Source: Streptomyces iakyrus (GTDB lineage: Bacteria > Actinomycetota > Actinomycetes > Streptomycetales > Streptomycetaceae). Taken from it: DNA of 64,000 bases. Positions 17,364-26,464 of this stretch are shown one piece after another. The translations under genes were made by a program, and so were the position numbers. The stretch's first letter is position 1; each line of letters begins with the position of its first letter. The stretch lies in the NCBI RefSeq assembly GCF_000717055.1, contig NZ_JNXI01000010.1, positions 179,154 through 243,153 on the forward strand. Direction: 5' to 3'. The notes below the pieces were generated by a model. The model was not told the origin of the DNA, searched no databases, and worked only from the letters and a program-made list of their open reading frames with translations.

Positions 17364-18583
17364 CGGACACGCGAGAAGACAGGCAGGCCGAGGAGAACAG
17401 GGACTTCACCCCCGGGGAGGTCGCCCGGGCCCGCGCCGACACCCCGGGATGCGCCAAGGTGTCCCATTTCAACAACGCCGGCGCAGCCCTGATGCCCCGC
17501 CAGGTCGTCGACGCGTCCGTACACCACCTGCACCTGGAGGCGGACATGGGCGGCTACGAGGCGGCCGCCCACGCCGCTGAGCGCATCGAGGCGGTGTACG
17601 ACTCCGCCGCCCGACTCCTCGGCTGCGGCCGCGACGAGATCGCCCTGGTCGACAACGCCACCCGGGCCTGGGACATGGCCTTCTACGGCATCCCGTTCCG
17701 CCCCGGGGACCGCGTCCTGACCAGCATGGCCGAGTACGGCAGCAACTTCATCGCCTATCTCCAGGTCGCCGAGCGGTACGGCGTCCAGGTCGACGTCGTC
17801 CCCAGCGACGAGCACGGCCAGATCTCGGTCGACGCCCTGAGCGCGGCGGTGGACGAGCGGGTACGGGTCATCTCGCTGACCCATGTCCCCACCAACGGAG
17901 GGCTCGTGAACCCCGCCGCCGAGGTGGGGAAGATCGCCCGTGAGGCGGGCGCGCTGTATCTCCTGGACGCCTGCCAGTCGGTGGGCCAACTCGCCGTCGA
18001 CGTAGGGGAGATCGGCTGCGACATGCTCTCCACCACCGGCCGCAAGTACCTGCGCGGTCCACGCGGGACCGGGCTGCTCTACGTGCGCAAGGACGTACTC
18101 GACCAGTTGGTCCCGCCCGTGCTCGACCTGCACGCCGCCACCTGGACCGCGCGCGACCGGTACGAAATGCGGCTGGACGCACGCCGGTTCGAGACCTGGG
18201 AGGCCAACTACGCCGCCCAGCTTGGCCTCGGCGCCGCCATCGACCATGCCCTGGGGTGGGGCCTGCCGAGGATCCAGGCACGCGTGACCCGCCTCGCCGG
18301 GACGCTCCGGGAACAACTCGCCGAGATCCCCGGCGTCCGCGTCCGGGACCTTGGCGTACGGCGCTGCGGCATCACCACATTCACAGTGGACGGCGTGGCG
18401 GCGGACCGGGTCAGGGCGGCCCTGGCGGCACAGGGGATCAACGTCAGCGTGTCCCGGACGGCCTCCACCCGGCTGGACATGGACGACCGCGGCCTCGGAG
18501 AGGTCGTCAGGGCGTCGGTGCACTACTACAACACAGAGGAGGAGGTCGCCGCCCTGGCCCGCGCGGTGCGAAGCTGCACCTGA
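17345..18583 (+). CDS. Class V aminotransferase-fold PLP enzyme (cysteine desulfurase / C-S lyase-like)
   Basis: The 412-residue protein has the fold-type I, class V core: [47 protein letters not shown] and the PLP lysine in [15 protein letters not shown] (Lys234). The usual catalytic Cys loop of NifS/SufS near the C-terminus is not evident, so a C-S lyase (like EgtE) or an epimerase-like enzyme fits as well as a desulfurase. The ATG at 17345 or the TTG at 17360 may be the start; both overlap the ATPase end. Location behind the ABC importer suggests it processes the imported thiol or sulfide-containing amino acid. Confidence 0.85.
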   Translation: MGAGELTDTREDRQAEENRDFTPGEVARARADTPGCAKVSHFNNAGAALMPRQVVDASVHHLHLEADMGGYEAAAHAAERIEAVYDSAARLLGCGRDEIALVDNATRAWDMAFYGIPFRPGDRVLTSMAEYGSNFIAYLQVAERYGVQVDVVPSDEHGQISVDALSAAVDERVRVISLTHVPTNGGLVNPAAEVGKIAREAGALYLLDACQSVGQLAVDVGEIGCDMLSTTGRKYLRGPRGTGLLYVRKDVLDQLVPPVLDLHAATWTARDRYEMRLDARRFETWEANYAAQLGLGAAIDHALGWGLPRIQARVTRLAGTLREQLAEIPGVRVRDLGVRRCGITTFTVDGVAADRVRAALAAQGINVSVSRTASTRLDMDDRGLGEVVRASVHYYNTEEEVAALARAVRSCT

Positions 18584-18730
18584 TCACGTCCGCGCGAACA
18601 GCTGCGCGCGGTCGGCTCGTCGCGCCTGCCTGACGCCCTCACCCCCAGCCCTGCGCTAAATGCCTTAGCAGCACAGGGGGTGGAGTCACGGCAGGAGCGA
18701 ACTCTTCACTCGAAGATGCATAAAAGGTGG

Positions 18731-18758
18731 CTGATCGTGACGGTCCAGTTACGATCAG
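18731..18758. promoter_or_regulatory. 8-bp inverted repeat before the His-rich gene
   Basis: CTGATCGT and ACGATCAG are exact reverse complements separated by 12 bases, ending five bases before the ATG at 18763. The site covers the place where a ribosome site should be, so it may be an operator or an RNA hairpin that hides the start. The AT-rich GATGCATAAAAGG just upstream could be the promoter. Confidence 0.45.
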
Positions 18759-18762
18759 TGGC

Positions 18763-19245
18763 ATGCCGCAGGGATCCGTCGGCCGCGCGGCGTCGCGCAG
18801 GCCGGCCCTCGTCCTCCTGGTGGGCCTGGTGCTGACGCTCACGGCCCATCTGGTGGCGTGCGCCGTGCACGCCGCGGAGGACCACGGTCCCGCGGTGTCG
18901 GCCGCCTCGCCGGCGCACGGGGAGCACGGAGCGCACGGGGCGCACGGGGCGCACACCCATGGGACCGTCGCCACCGGGCCCGCCTGTTCCCCGGCCGGCT
19001 GGGCCGACGGGCATCCGGGGCACGACGACGTCCTGTGCTGCGACCCGGCGGACGTGCCCGCGGACCTCCGGGCGGCGAGCGGGTCGATGCTCCTGGCGTT
19101 CCCGTTCCTCGCGCTCCTCTCACTGGGCCGCCGCCCGGAGGACCCGACGGCGTCCGGGGCTCCCCCGGGGCCCGGGGACGGGACCCGCGCTCCCGGGTCC
19201 ACCGGCCCCACTCTGCTGCAACTGGTCTGCGTCAGCCGTACCTGA
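18763..19245 (+). CDS. Small His/Cys-rich membrane protein, module A
   Basis: The 160-residue protein has a first membrane helix (residues 14-33), an extracytoplasmic loop with a His-rich run HGEHGAHGAHGAHTHG and HDDVLCCDP, a second helix (about 108-122) and a C-terminal TLLQLVCVSRT. The loop is a likely metal site, copper or zinc. Proteins with the same plan stand in front of the other CysK2-like gene (31729) and at 63668, and the one at 38091 shares the DDV-CC and C-terminal motifs. No ribosome site is visible before the ATG. Function unknown. Confidence 0.75.
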   Translation: MPQGSVGRAASRRPALVLLVGLVLTLTAHLVACAVHAAEDHGPAVSAASPAHGEHGAHGAHGAHTHGTVATGPACSPAGWADGHPGHDDVLCCDPADVPADLRAASGSMLLAFPFLALLSLGRRPEDPTASGAPPGPGDGTRAPGSTGPTLLQLVCVSRT

Positions 19246-19341
19246 CCGTGCCCGCCCGGCGTCTCCGCCGGGCGTTCCGGAACCCCCACGGACGGCACGG
19301 ACGTGCGGCCCCGCCACGAGCGGGCCGCGGAAGGACCACTC

Positions 19342-20472
19342 ATGAGCACGGCCCTGCGCGGCGTTTCCTCGCGCGACATCACCTCGTTCCTCGCGGCACA
19401 CGAACTCCCCCAACCGGCCGGAGCCCCGCGCCGGTCACCCGCCGGCATGGTCGGCAACACCCCCGTCCTGTGGGTGGGGGAACCCCTAAACCCTCCGGGG
19501 CGCGGCTTCTGGGCGAAACTGGAAGGCAACAATCCCGGCGGCATCAAGGACCGCCCGGGCCTGCACATGGTCGCCGCTGCCCGCAAACGCGGCGACCTGG
19601 CACCGGGCGCGCCCGTCATCGAGTCCACCAGCGGCACCCTCGGCCTCGGCCTCGCCCTGGCCGGCATCACTTACGGCCACCCGGTCACCCTGGTCACCGA
19701 CCCCGGCATGGAGCCGCTGATGGTGCATCAACTGCGTGCCCTGGGCACGCACGTGGACATCGTCACCGAGCCCCACCCCGTGGGCGGCTGGCAGGAAGCG
19801 CGCCGGCAGCGCGTACGCGAACTGCTCGCCCGTACGCCGTCGGCCTGGTGCCCCGACCAGTACAACAACCCCGACAACGTCGCCGCCTACGCCCCGCTCG
19901 CCCTCGAACTGATGGTCCAGCTCGGCCGGATCGACGTCCTGGTCGCGGCAGTCGGCACCGGCGGCCACTCGGCCGGCATCGCCCGCACCCTGCGCACCTT
20001 CAACCCGGAACTGAAGCTCGTCGGCGTCGACTCGGTCAACTCCACGGTCTTCGGCCAGCCCGCGGGACCGCGCCTCATGCGCGGCCTGGGCAGCAGCATC
20101 CACCCCGGCAACGTCGACCACGCGGCCTTCGACGAGGTTCACTGGGTAGCACCGGGCGAGGCCGTGTGGACCTGCCGCCAACTGGCCCGCGGCCACTACG
20201 CCAGCGGTGGCTGGAGCGTGGGCGCGGTCGCCCTGGTCGCGGGCTGGCTGGCCCGCACCGAGCCCGAGCGCACCCGGATCGCCGCGGTCTTCCCCGACGG
20301 CGTGCACCGCTACTGGAACACCGTCTACAGCGACGAGTACTGCCGCACCCACGACCTCCTGCGCACCTTCCCGTCCACCGACCCGGACGAGATCGCCCAC
20401 CCTGGCGAGCGCACGGTCGCATGGTGGACCCGGTGCACCCACGTCACCGTGCCGCAGGAGGCCGTGCGATGA
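19342..20472 (+). CDS. CysK2-like PLP-dependent cysteine (S-sulfocysteine) synthase, copy A
   Basis: The 376-residue protein is a fold-type II synthase. PLP lysine is Lys69 in [28 protein letters not shown] binds the amino-acid substrate and [11 protein letters not shown] the phosphate. It resembles mycobacterial CysK2 (Rv0848), which makes S-sulfocysteine from O-phosphoserine and thiosulfate and is followed by an MFS gene. GGAAGGA precedes the ATG. Here the following MFS gene is reduced to a 29-codon stump. It is about 60% identical by eye to the copy at 30392, with a longer N-terminus. Substrate choice is inferred from family and context. Confidence 0.87.
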   Translation: MSTALRGVSSRDITSFLAAHELPQPAGAPRRSPAGMVGNTPVLWVGEPLNPPGRGFWAKLEGNNPGGIKDRPGLHMVAAARKRGDLAPGAPVIESTSGTLGLGLALAGITYGHPVTLVTDPGMEPLMVHQLRALGTHVDIVTEPHPVGGWQEARRQRVRELLARTPSAWCPDQYNNPDNVAAYAPLALELMVQLGRIDVLVAAVGTGGHSAGIARTLRTFNPELKLVGVDSVNSTVFGQPAGPRLMRGLGSSIHPGNVDHAAFDEVHWVAPGEAVWTCRQLARGHYASGGWSVGAVALVAGWLARTEPERTRIAAVFPDGVHRYWNTVYSDEYCRTHDLLRTFPSTDPDEIAHPGERTVAWWTRCTHVTVPQEAVR

Positions 20473-20558
20473 AGTCCCTCGCCGCGCGGTTCCGTTCGTT
20501 CAACGGATGCGTCAGGCTGCTGATGGTCCAGCAGTTCACCGGCGCCGATGTCCGGTAG
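20469..20558 (+). pseudogene. N-terminal stump of an MFS transporter
   Basis: The frame starting with ATG in the GATG overlap after the synthase reads [20 protein letters not shown] then QQFTGADVR and stops. The first 24 residues match the start of the intact MFS protein at 30395 ([20 protein letters not shown] then NQF). All helices are missing. From here to 20752 I find no gene. Confidence 0.82.
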
Positions 20559-20752
20559 CCCGCCCGGCGCGGCTGATGCCCACAGCTGTGGGACGAGCGG
20601 CCGGGCCACTGCCGTGCCGCGTCTCACTGTGCGGCGGGCGGCGCCGGGCGCGCGCGGCCGGTTCGCCAGGTGTCCACAATGAGGGGGCGGAGGCGCCCTG
20701 ACGGCGGCCCGGAAACGACGGCGTGAGACGGCAGGCGATGGAGGACGTCGGG

Positions 20753-21316
20753 ATGAGTGACACGGCGACGGCTGGGGCGGAGGGCCGGCGGCGATGGCTG
20801 CCGTTGCAGGTGCATCTGGAGGGGCACGACCGACACCGGTGGGCCGGGCCGCTGGCCGCCGTCGGCCTCGCCTCCGGTGCGCTGCTGGCCGTCCTCGGGC
20901 TGCCGCCGGTGGACTTGCACAGCCCACTGCACCACGCGGGCGTGATGGACCCGCTGTGCGGCGGGACCCGGGGCGTGCACGCGGCGATGTTCGGGGACTT
21001 CGTCACGGCGTGGCGCTACAACCCGCTCAGCCTGCTCCTTGTGCTGGGTGCGGCCGTAGTGCTGGGGCGCGAGGCAGTCGGCCGACTGCGCGGCCGGTGG
21101 CCGAACCTCCGGGTCCGCAACCGCCGGGCGGCGGTCGCGACCGGTGTCGTGCTGCTGGTGGCACTGGAGGCGAATCAGCAGGCACACGCCGACCTGCTGA
21201 GCTCCGGACCGGGCCGCGCGCCGTCCGCCTGGCTGCTGCTGTCGGTCACCTTGCCGCTGGCCGCGGCCGTGGTGCTCCTGGTCCTGCTGCTGATCCGGCG
21301 GGCCGGTCGCACCTGA
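20753..21316 (+). CDS. DUF2752 membrane protein
   Basis: The 187-residue protein has four predicted helices and the DUF2752 hallmark after helix 2: DPLCGGTRGVHAAMFGDFVTAWRYNPL, normally CPxCGxTR...GD...A...NP. GGAGGA lies six bases before the chosen ATG. The family is of unknown function and is frequent in actinobacteria and Bacteroidetes. The 290 bases after it (21317-21604) hold nothing I can name. Confidence 0.85.
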   Translation: MSDTATAGAEGRRRWLPLQVHLEGHDRHRWAGPLAAVGLASGALLAVLGLPPVDLHSPLHHAGVMDPLCGGTRGVHAAMFGDFVTAWRYNPLSLLLVLGAAVVLGREAVGRLRGRWPNLRVRNRRAAVATGVVLLVALEANQQAHADLLSSGPGRAPSAWLLLSVTLPLAAAVVLLVLLLIRRAGRT

Positions 21317-21604
21317 CAGGCCGGCCGCTGCCGTACGGTGGTCCGCCGCCCAGGGCGTTTCCCGGGCCGAGGCGAGGGCGGCGCCGACTCCGCCGGGACA
21401 CTTCCCAGGCCAGGAGGTCTGCCTGCTGCCATGAGGTGCGGCCTGCCGCCATGGGGCTGAACCGGCTGCGCACGCAGGCCGACGGGGTCCGCGACGGCTG
21501 GCGTCACGTGCCCCCACACCTGTGACATGGGTGGCAGGGAACGCGTCCGTCCTTCCTGCCACACGCGATGGCCGACGCCCACGACGGGCTCCTCTGGCAC
21601 AGGC

Positions 21605-22294
21605 TCAGAGCTTGGCGAGAAGTCGCGTCAGGCTCTGGACCTCGTCCTCCTGCATGGCGGCCATCATGACTGCCTGCTGCTTCACGGTCGCATTGCGGCC
21701 GTCCCCGAGCACGCCCCGGGTCATCTCGATCTCGCCATTGCGGTGCTCGATCATCGCCTTCAGGAAGGCGCGGTCGAAGGCGACCCCCTCGGCGGTCTTG
21801 AGCTTCTCCAGGTCGGCCTCGGACATCGAGCCGGCCATCTTCATGTCGCTGCCATCATCGCCGCCCATGTCCATGCCGCCCATGCCGCCCTCGGCGGCGG
21901 ACTCGGGCCTGTTCCAGTGCCTGAGCCAGCCTCGTGCGGCGGCGATTTCGGCCTCCTCGTCGGTCATGGTCCTGCTCGCCAGATCCTTGACCTCCTGGTT
22001 CGAGGCGCGGTCGGGAGCCAGGCCGGACATCTCCACCAGCTGTGTGCAGTGGGCGATCATGCCCTGTGCGTAGGCCACGTCCGCGTCGTTGAACGCACCC
22101 GGCGCGGTCGTCGGCATGGCCATCGCGCCCTCATGGGCGGCCGTGGAGGCAGACGGCGAACCGGACGTGCCGTCACTCATGTCCATGTCTCCCATGCCAC
22201 CGCCGCACGCGCTGAGAAGCAGGGCTCCCGCAGAGACACCGGCAAGGACAAGGAGGCGACGGGACTTACGCGACCGGCCGGGAAGACGTGTCAT
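21605..22294 (-). CDS. DUF305 lipoprotein (copper-associated), degenerate ligand motifs
   Basis: The 229-residue protein has a lipobox (LLLSACGGG), a Met/Asp stretch GGGMGDMDMSD, and two DUF305 repeats: YAQGMIAHCTQLVEMSG and FLKAMIEHRNGEIEMTRG. In typical DUF305/CopM proteins each repeat has HH and a later Met; here the second His of each pair is Cys or Arg. A Met-rich linker GGMGGMDMGG joins the repeats. GAGGTGAG precedes the ATG at 22294. DUF305 proteins are linked to copper tolerance; a second, canonical one is at 39284. Confidence 0.88.
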   Translation of the reverse strand: MTRLPGRSRKSRRLLVLAGVSAGALLLSACGGGMGDMDMSDGTSGSPSASTAAHEGAMAMPTTAPGAFNDADVAYAQGMIAHCTQLVEMSGLAPDRASNQEVKDLASRTMTDEEAEIAAARGWLRHWNRPESAAEGGMGGMDMGGDDGSDMKMAGSMSEADLEKLKTAEGVAFDRAFLKAMIEHRNGEIEMTRGVLGDGRNATVKQQAVMMAAMQEDEVQSLTRLLAKL

Positions 22295-22415
22295 GAGTGT
22301 TCTCACCTCAGTGCAGCGGAAAAGGAAGCAGGAACCGGAAGCCCGGGGACCCGGAAGCCGCGTCCTGGACCCGGGTCACGATGTGAACGCATGTCAGCGG
22401 CGCGGCCGGACCGGC

Positions 22416-23282
22416 TCACCCGGCCGGGGCGGACTGCCCCGCTGTCGACCCCGCTGTCGACGGACTGGCAGCGGACGGACTCGCGGTGGGCCCCTTGAAG
22501 GGCACGGACGGGTACCCGGTGTCGAAGTGCATGTAGTCGGGCACCTTGATGTCCTGCCAGACCCATCCCTCCTCCGTGAACGCCTGCCAGACCAGCCCGC
22601 CCTCGAGGATCTTTCCCTTCCCCTTGGTGCGCTCGGCGTACTCGGCGCTCGGCGACCACTTCTTGGTCCGCAGGTTGATCCACGGGTTCTCGCGCGGGTT
22701 GATGTCGATCGCGCGGCCGTTGGCGTGCGGGGACTCCCTGAACGGGGCGTTGATCTGGTCGGGGCGCCGGCAGTTGAACGCGGAGGTGTTGTCGGCGGCC
22801 AGGCTGGCGTTGAGGTCTCCGTCGTAGACCTCCATCGGCTCCATCCGGCGGATGGGGAAGCCTTCCTCGAACAGTCGCGTGAAGATGCGGATCACGCTGG
22901 CCGTCACGTCAGCGTTGACCACGACGACGCCGCGGTGCACCTTGCCGTCGAAGCCGAGGTAGTTCATCTCCACGCGGCGCAGTTGGTCGCGGACGTCGGG
23001 GCAGCCCTTGCGCCACAGTCCTGCCGCCACCATGCGGGACCACTGGGCGCCCGTGATCTCCTTGACCGCGGCTTCCAGGGACGGTGTGGGGGAAGGGGTC
23101 GGGGAGGAGGTGGGGGTCGGGCTGGGAGTCGGGGAGGGGCTCGGCGAGGTCGCCTCAGAGGTGCCGGCAGTCGGCGTGGACGGCGCGTCCTCGGACGCCG
23201 ACGAGGACGAGCAGCCACTGACCAGAAGCGCGGTCGTGGAGAGCAGCGCCACTCCTCCAAGGGTGAGCTTGAGGCGGCGCAT
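22416..23282 (-). CDS. M15-type D-Ala-D-Ala peptidase-like lipoprotein
   Basis: The 288-residue protein has a lipobox (LLVSGCSSS), a long Ser/Pro/Thr linker and a C-terminal domain with SPHANGRAIDINPRENP and DYMHFDTGYPS. The H-x-x-G-x-A-x-D and late H motifs are the zinc ligands of VanY/M15 carboxypeptidases that trim cell-wall peptides. No ribosome site is obvious at the start chosen by the signal peptide. It is separate from neighbouring genes. Confidence 0.85.
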   Translation of the reverse strand: MRRLKLTLGGVALLSTTALLVSGCSSSSASEDAPSTPTAGTSEATSPSPSPTPSPTPTSSPTPSPTPSLEAAVKEITGAQWSRMVAAGLWRKGCPDVRDQLRRVEMNYLGFDGKVHRGVVVVNADVTASVIRIFTRLFEEGFPIRRMEPMEVYDGDLNASLAADNTSAFNCRRPDQINAPFRESPHANGRAIDINPRENPWINLRTKKWSPSAEYAERTKGKGKILEGGLVWQAFTEEGWVWQDIKVPDYMHFDTGYPSVPFKGPTASPSAASPSTAGSTAGQSAPAG

Positions 23283-23473
23283 TCGGGTGGACGATGCCGT
23301 GGCCCTGTGCGGGTGGTGAGGGCGGGCCGCGGTGCGCGTGTGCCCCGTCTCCGGTGCGTGGCTGGTCAAGCAGGGTCTCCTGGAGTGCTTCCGGGACAGC
23401 CGTGCCGAGCAGACGGCGGTTCCGGTGGGGGGTGATCTGGTCGGTCCTGGGCGGGGCGGACGAGGCCGGCGCC

Positions 23474-24250
23474 TCAGGGGTGCTCGGGTGTCGGGCCCTC
23501 GTGCAGCGGGAAATCGTAGGTGAGGAGGCGGCGGCCCTCGGGCGTGCGGATCTCTCCCTGAGGCAGCCAGCCGTGCCGCTCGTAGTACGGTCCAGCCCCG
23601 CCCTCGGCGGCGGTGACGAGAGTGACACGCGCGCAGCCCGCGTCGGTGGCGTCCTTCACGAACCGCGCGATCAACCGAGACCCTATGCCACGGCAGCGGG
23701 CGTGCTCGGCCACGACGACGTAGTCCAGGACAGCGGTGACGCCGGTGGGACCGACGGCGGGAGCCTGCCGGGCCGCCCGGTTCGGTATCAGCTTGCGGCC
23801 GTAGCGCACCAGCCGGGTACGCAGGAAGTGCAGCGCGAGGCGGGGCCGCAGACACAGGCTGCCCAGTGCGCGCAGCAGCAGTCCGCGGCCGTAGTCGCGC
23901 AGCACATGGCGGCGGTGCGCCGCCGGGTCGATCCCACCGATGAGGAAGCCCACCGGCTGCCCGCCCATTTCCGCGACGTAAGCACGCCCGTCTGGGCTGG
24001 TGAGGTAGGTCCGGTCGTACGCGGTCAGGAACTTCGGCCCGAGGCGCGCGAAGAAGCTGTCCGGAAAGTGTCTCAGGTGCTCGGCCACCACGAACGGGAG
24101 ATCTTCCGGGTCCATGAACCGGATCCGGAAGCCGCTGTCCGCCGGCCGAGGGTCGGCTCTCCTCGGCCCGATCGGAGGCCCTTCGGGGGACTGACGCGGG
24201 GCGGAGAGTGCAGGACTCGGGTAGGCGGCTGAGCGCGTGTCGGCTTCCAC
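23474..24250 (-). CDS. GNAT-family N-acetyltransferase
   Basis: The 258-residue protein has an acetyltransferase core: AYVAEMGGQPVGFLIGGID, then LDYVVVAEHARCRGIGSRLIARFVKDA (acetyl-CoA loop RCRGIG) and YYERHGWLPQGE. The first 38 residues are low complexity and may not be translated; the GTG at 24250 is the longest option. An AT-rich segment upstream (24261-24290) contains CTAC-5-GTAG and TTAGTAG and probably holds the promoter. Substrate unknown. Confidence 0.82.
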   Translation of the reverse strand: MEADTRSAAYPSPALSAPRQSPEGPPIGPRRADPRPADSGFRIRFMDPEDLPFVVAEHLRHFPDSFFARLGPKFLTAYDRTYLTSPDGRAYVAEMGGQPVGFLIGGIDPAAHRRHVLRDYGRGLLLRALGSLCLRPRLALHFLRTRLVRYGRKLIPNRAARQAPAVGPTGVTAVLDYVVVAEHARCRGIGSRLIARFVKDATDAGCARVTLVTAAEGGAGPYYERHGWLPQGEIRTPEGRRLLTYDFPLHEGPTPEHP

Positions 24251-24405
24251 TCGACAGAAATTACTACACCTCGTAGCAACTTAGTAGTTCAGTTGTTCAC
24301 CTTGAGGCGGAGCAGCGGCCCCCGACCGCGCGAGGCAGCCCCAGTAGGGGCGGCCTTTGCGGCCGGCACCTGAGGGAGGGCGAGGGACGGGCGCAGCAGG
24401 CCCTG

Positions 24406-25356
24406 TCACTTCGCGCCGAGCGCCTTCTGCAGCGCAGCGAGGTTGGCGTCCATGACCTCGACGTAGTCGTCACCGCGCGACTGCTCGGTGATTCCCTCGA
24501 CCGGGTCGAGGAGATCGGTCTTCAGGCCGGTGTCCCGGGCAAGGGTCTTCGCGGTTTTGCCGCTGGCGAGGGTCTCGAAGAAGACGGTGGTGACCTTGTC
24601 CCGCTTGGCGATCTCCTGCAGCTCCTTCATCCGGGCCGCGCTCGGCTCGGACTCCGGGTCGAGCCCGGCGATGCCCTGCTGCTCAAGACCGTACCGCTGG
24701 GCGAGATAACCGAAGGCCGTGTGGGAGGTGATGAAGACCTTGCTCGCGGAGTTCTCCAGACCGTCGGCGAATCTGGCGCTGAGGCCGTCGAGCTTGGTGA
24801 CCAGGGCCTCGGTGTTCTTCCTGTACGCGGCGGCGTTTTCCGGATCGGCCTTCTCCAGGGCTGTGCCGACACCCTTGGCGACCTCGGCGTACTTGACCGG
24901 GTCGAGCCAGATGTGCGGGTCGAGCGAGGCGGCGGCCTCACCGCCCTCTTCCCCGTCTTCGGTGTCCGCCGTGCCGAGATCTTCGAGAGTGGTGAGGGCC
25001 GTGGCATCGACGGCGTCCTTCACGCCGGACTGAGCAACGGCCTCGTCAACGGCAGGCTGGAGGCCCTTGAGATAGAGAACGAAGTCGGACTCGCCGAGCT
25101 GGGCCGTCTGCTGCGGGGTGAGTTCCAGGTCATGGGGCTCGACACCGGGCCTGGTGAGAGTCGTCACGGAGACGTGGTCGCGACCGATCTCCTCGACGAG
25201 GTACTGCATGGGATAGAACGACGCCACCACATCGACCCTGCCGCCACCGTCGCTCCCGGCGGCGGTGCCAGAGGAGCTGCAGGCGGACAAGCCGACCAGT
25301 GAGAGTGCCACGGCGCTGGTGACGGCAGTGGCGGGTATGGAGAAGCGCAGGTGCAT
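24406..25356 (-). CDS. ZnuA-like zinc ABC transporter substrate-binding lipoprotein
   Basis: The 316-residue protein has a lipobox (GLSACSSS) and the cluster A-I layout: SFYPMQYLVEEIG, the first ligand His in GVEPHDLELTP, SLDPHIWLDP, SHTAFGYLAQRYG and the late Asp in GLKTDLLDPVEG. Between the first two ligands there is a short acidic run EDGEEGG instead of the usual His-rich loop. No permease or ATPase is nearby, so it must use one encoded elsewhere. A Zur-like box lies 15 bases before the ATG. Zinc specificity is from family and box. Confidence 0.88.
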   Translation of the reverse strand: MHLRFSIPATAVTSAVALSLVGLSACSSSGTAAGSDGGGRVDVVASFYPMQYLVEEIGRDHVSVTTLTRPGVEPHDLELTPQQTAQLGESDFVLYLKGLQPAVDEAVAQSGVKDAVDATALTTLEDLGTADTEDGEEGGEAAASLDPHIWLDPVKYAEVAKGVGTALEKADPENAAAYRKNTEALVTKLDGLSARFADGLENSASKVFITSHTAFGYLAQRYGLEQQGIAGLDPESEPSAARMKELQEIAKRDKVTTVFFETLASGKTAKTLARDTGLKTDLLDPVEGITEQSRGDDYVEVMDANLAALQKALGAK

Positions 25357-25370
25357 GACCCCACGCTCGC

Positions 25371-25385
25371 TGAAAACGATGTCAA
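25371..25385. promoter_or_regulatory. Zur-like operator
   Basis: TGAAAACGATGTCAA is a near match to the Streptomyces Zur site (TGAAAATGATTTTCA-like). It sits just upstream of the ZnuA-like gene, within an AT-rich stretch that would hold its promoter, so zinc should repress the gene. Confidence 0.6.
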
Positions 25386-25819
25386 TAAGATTTACTAAGA
25401 AATTTCGGAGACAAGTGACTGCCCCACACGCGGGCAGCCCGGGCACTCCCGCGACTCCGTAGGAATCCGCCGCCAGTTGGGCATGATCGCACCGCTGGTG
25501 GACGCACTGTGCCCACCGCCAGATCAAGGGCGACCAGCGCCACGATCACACCGATCACCAGGGCCCGCCCGACCGCGGTGACCTCCACCCCGACCACATC
25601 GCGCTACTCGTGGCCGACCAGTCACCGCTGCGGTCTCCGCCAGGACAGCGCGCCATCACCCTCCTGCGGCGGTGCAGCGCGCACCCTCGAAGTCCGGGCA
25701 TCTGCCAGCGAGCGCGGTGCCACCACCGATGTCCGCGCGCCCGCCCGCACGCCGACAATCGCGTCCTGATGCGCGTGAGCACCCTGTTTCACGCCTCGGC
25801 CTGCGCTTCGGACCGCGCG
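25386..25819. other. Intergenic stretch with possible TerC-like N-terminal remnant
   Basis: On the minus strand at about 25597-25500 a GTG-initiated frame reads VTAVGRALVIGVIVALVALD then LAVGTVRPP, which looks like the first helix of a TerC-family membrane protein, but the similarity stops there. The rest shows no gene. Confidence 0.3.
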
Positions 25820-26464
25820 TCAGACGGTGAGGCCCTGCGAGCGCAGAAACGCGAGGGGGTTGATCGCGGTGCCGAAGTTCGGGCTCGTGCGGATCTCGAG
25901 GTGCAGGTGGGGACCGCTGGAGTTGCCGGTGTTGCCGGACCGGGCGATGGTCTGCCCGGTCTTCACGGTCTGGCCGGCCTTCACATCGATCCGGGACAGG
26001 TGCGCGTACTGCGAGTACGTCCCGTTGCCGTGCTTGATCACGATGGCATTGCCGTACGCCGGTCCGTCCCCGCCGCCGTTCGGCCCGGCCTTGACGACGG
26101 TACCGCCGCGCACGGCGCCGACCGGGGTACCGAGCGGCACGGCAAAGTCCTGCCCGGAGTGGGTCGACGACCACCTGCTGCCCGTCTGGGCGTAGCCCGC
26201 GGTGAGCTTGTACTTCTTGACCGGGGCGACCCATGAGGGCGCCGTCTTCACGGCCGACTTGACGGCTGCGGCCTGCTCGGCGGACTTCTCAGCGAGCTGA
26301 GCCGTGGCCGAGCCAGGAAGCGCGGCGGTGGTGCTGCCCGTTCCCGCAGCCACCGCGGTACCCACACCGAGCACCGCCGACGCTCCGAGGCCGACGGCTA
26401 TGACGGCCGCCCGAGTGCGGAGCAGTGACGAGCCGGGATTGTGGGAGCGAGTGCGCTGGGACAT
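25820..26464 (-). CDS. M23-family metallopeptidase (LytM), exported
   Basis: The 214-residue protein has a signal peptide (about 1-40), a short Ala-rich linker and a C-terminal LytM domain: HSGQDFAVPLGTPVGA (H-x3-D ligands), YGNAIVIKHGNGTYSQYAHLS and PHLHLEIR (HxH ligand). All zinc residues are present, so it should cut peptidoglycan cross-bridges. GGAGGTAAT precedes the ATG. The upstream 650 bases are unusually AT-rich for this DNA and may carry its regulation. Confidence 0.92.
   Translation of the reverse strand: MSQRTRSHNPGSSLLRTRAAVIAVGLGASAVLGVGTAVAAGTGSTTAALPGSATAQLAEKSAEQAAAVKSAVKTAPSWVAPVKKYKLTAGYAQTGSRWSSTHSGQDFAVPLGTPVGAVRGGTVVKAGPNGGGDGPAYGNAIVIKHGNGTYSQYAHLSRIDVKAGQTVKTGQTIARSGNTGNSSGPHLHLEIRTSPNFGTAINPLAFLRSQGLTV

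Noticed and set aside
18900..18965. Tandem repeat GCACGGGGC as a CRISPR-like or satellite array
   Set aside because: It simply encodes the His-rich run of the membrane protein.
20560..20720. Remaining MFS exons after the stump at 20558
   Set aside because: No frame in this stretch resembles the rest of the transporter.
23080..23150. Simple repeat rich in GGGGTCGG/GGAG
   Set aside because: It encodes the Ser/Pro/Thr linker of the M15 lipoprotein.
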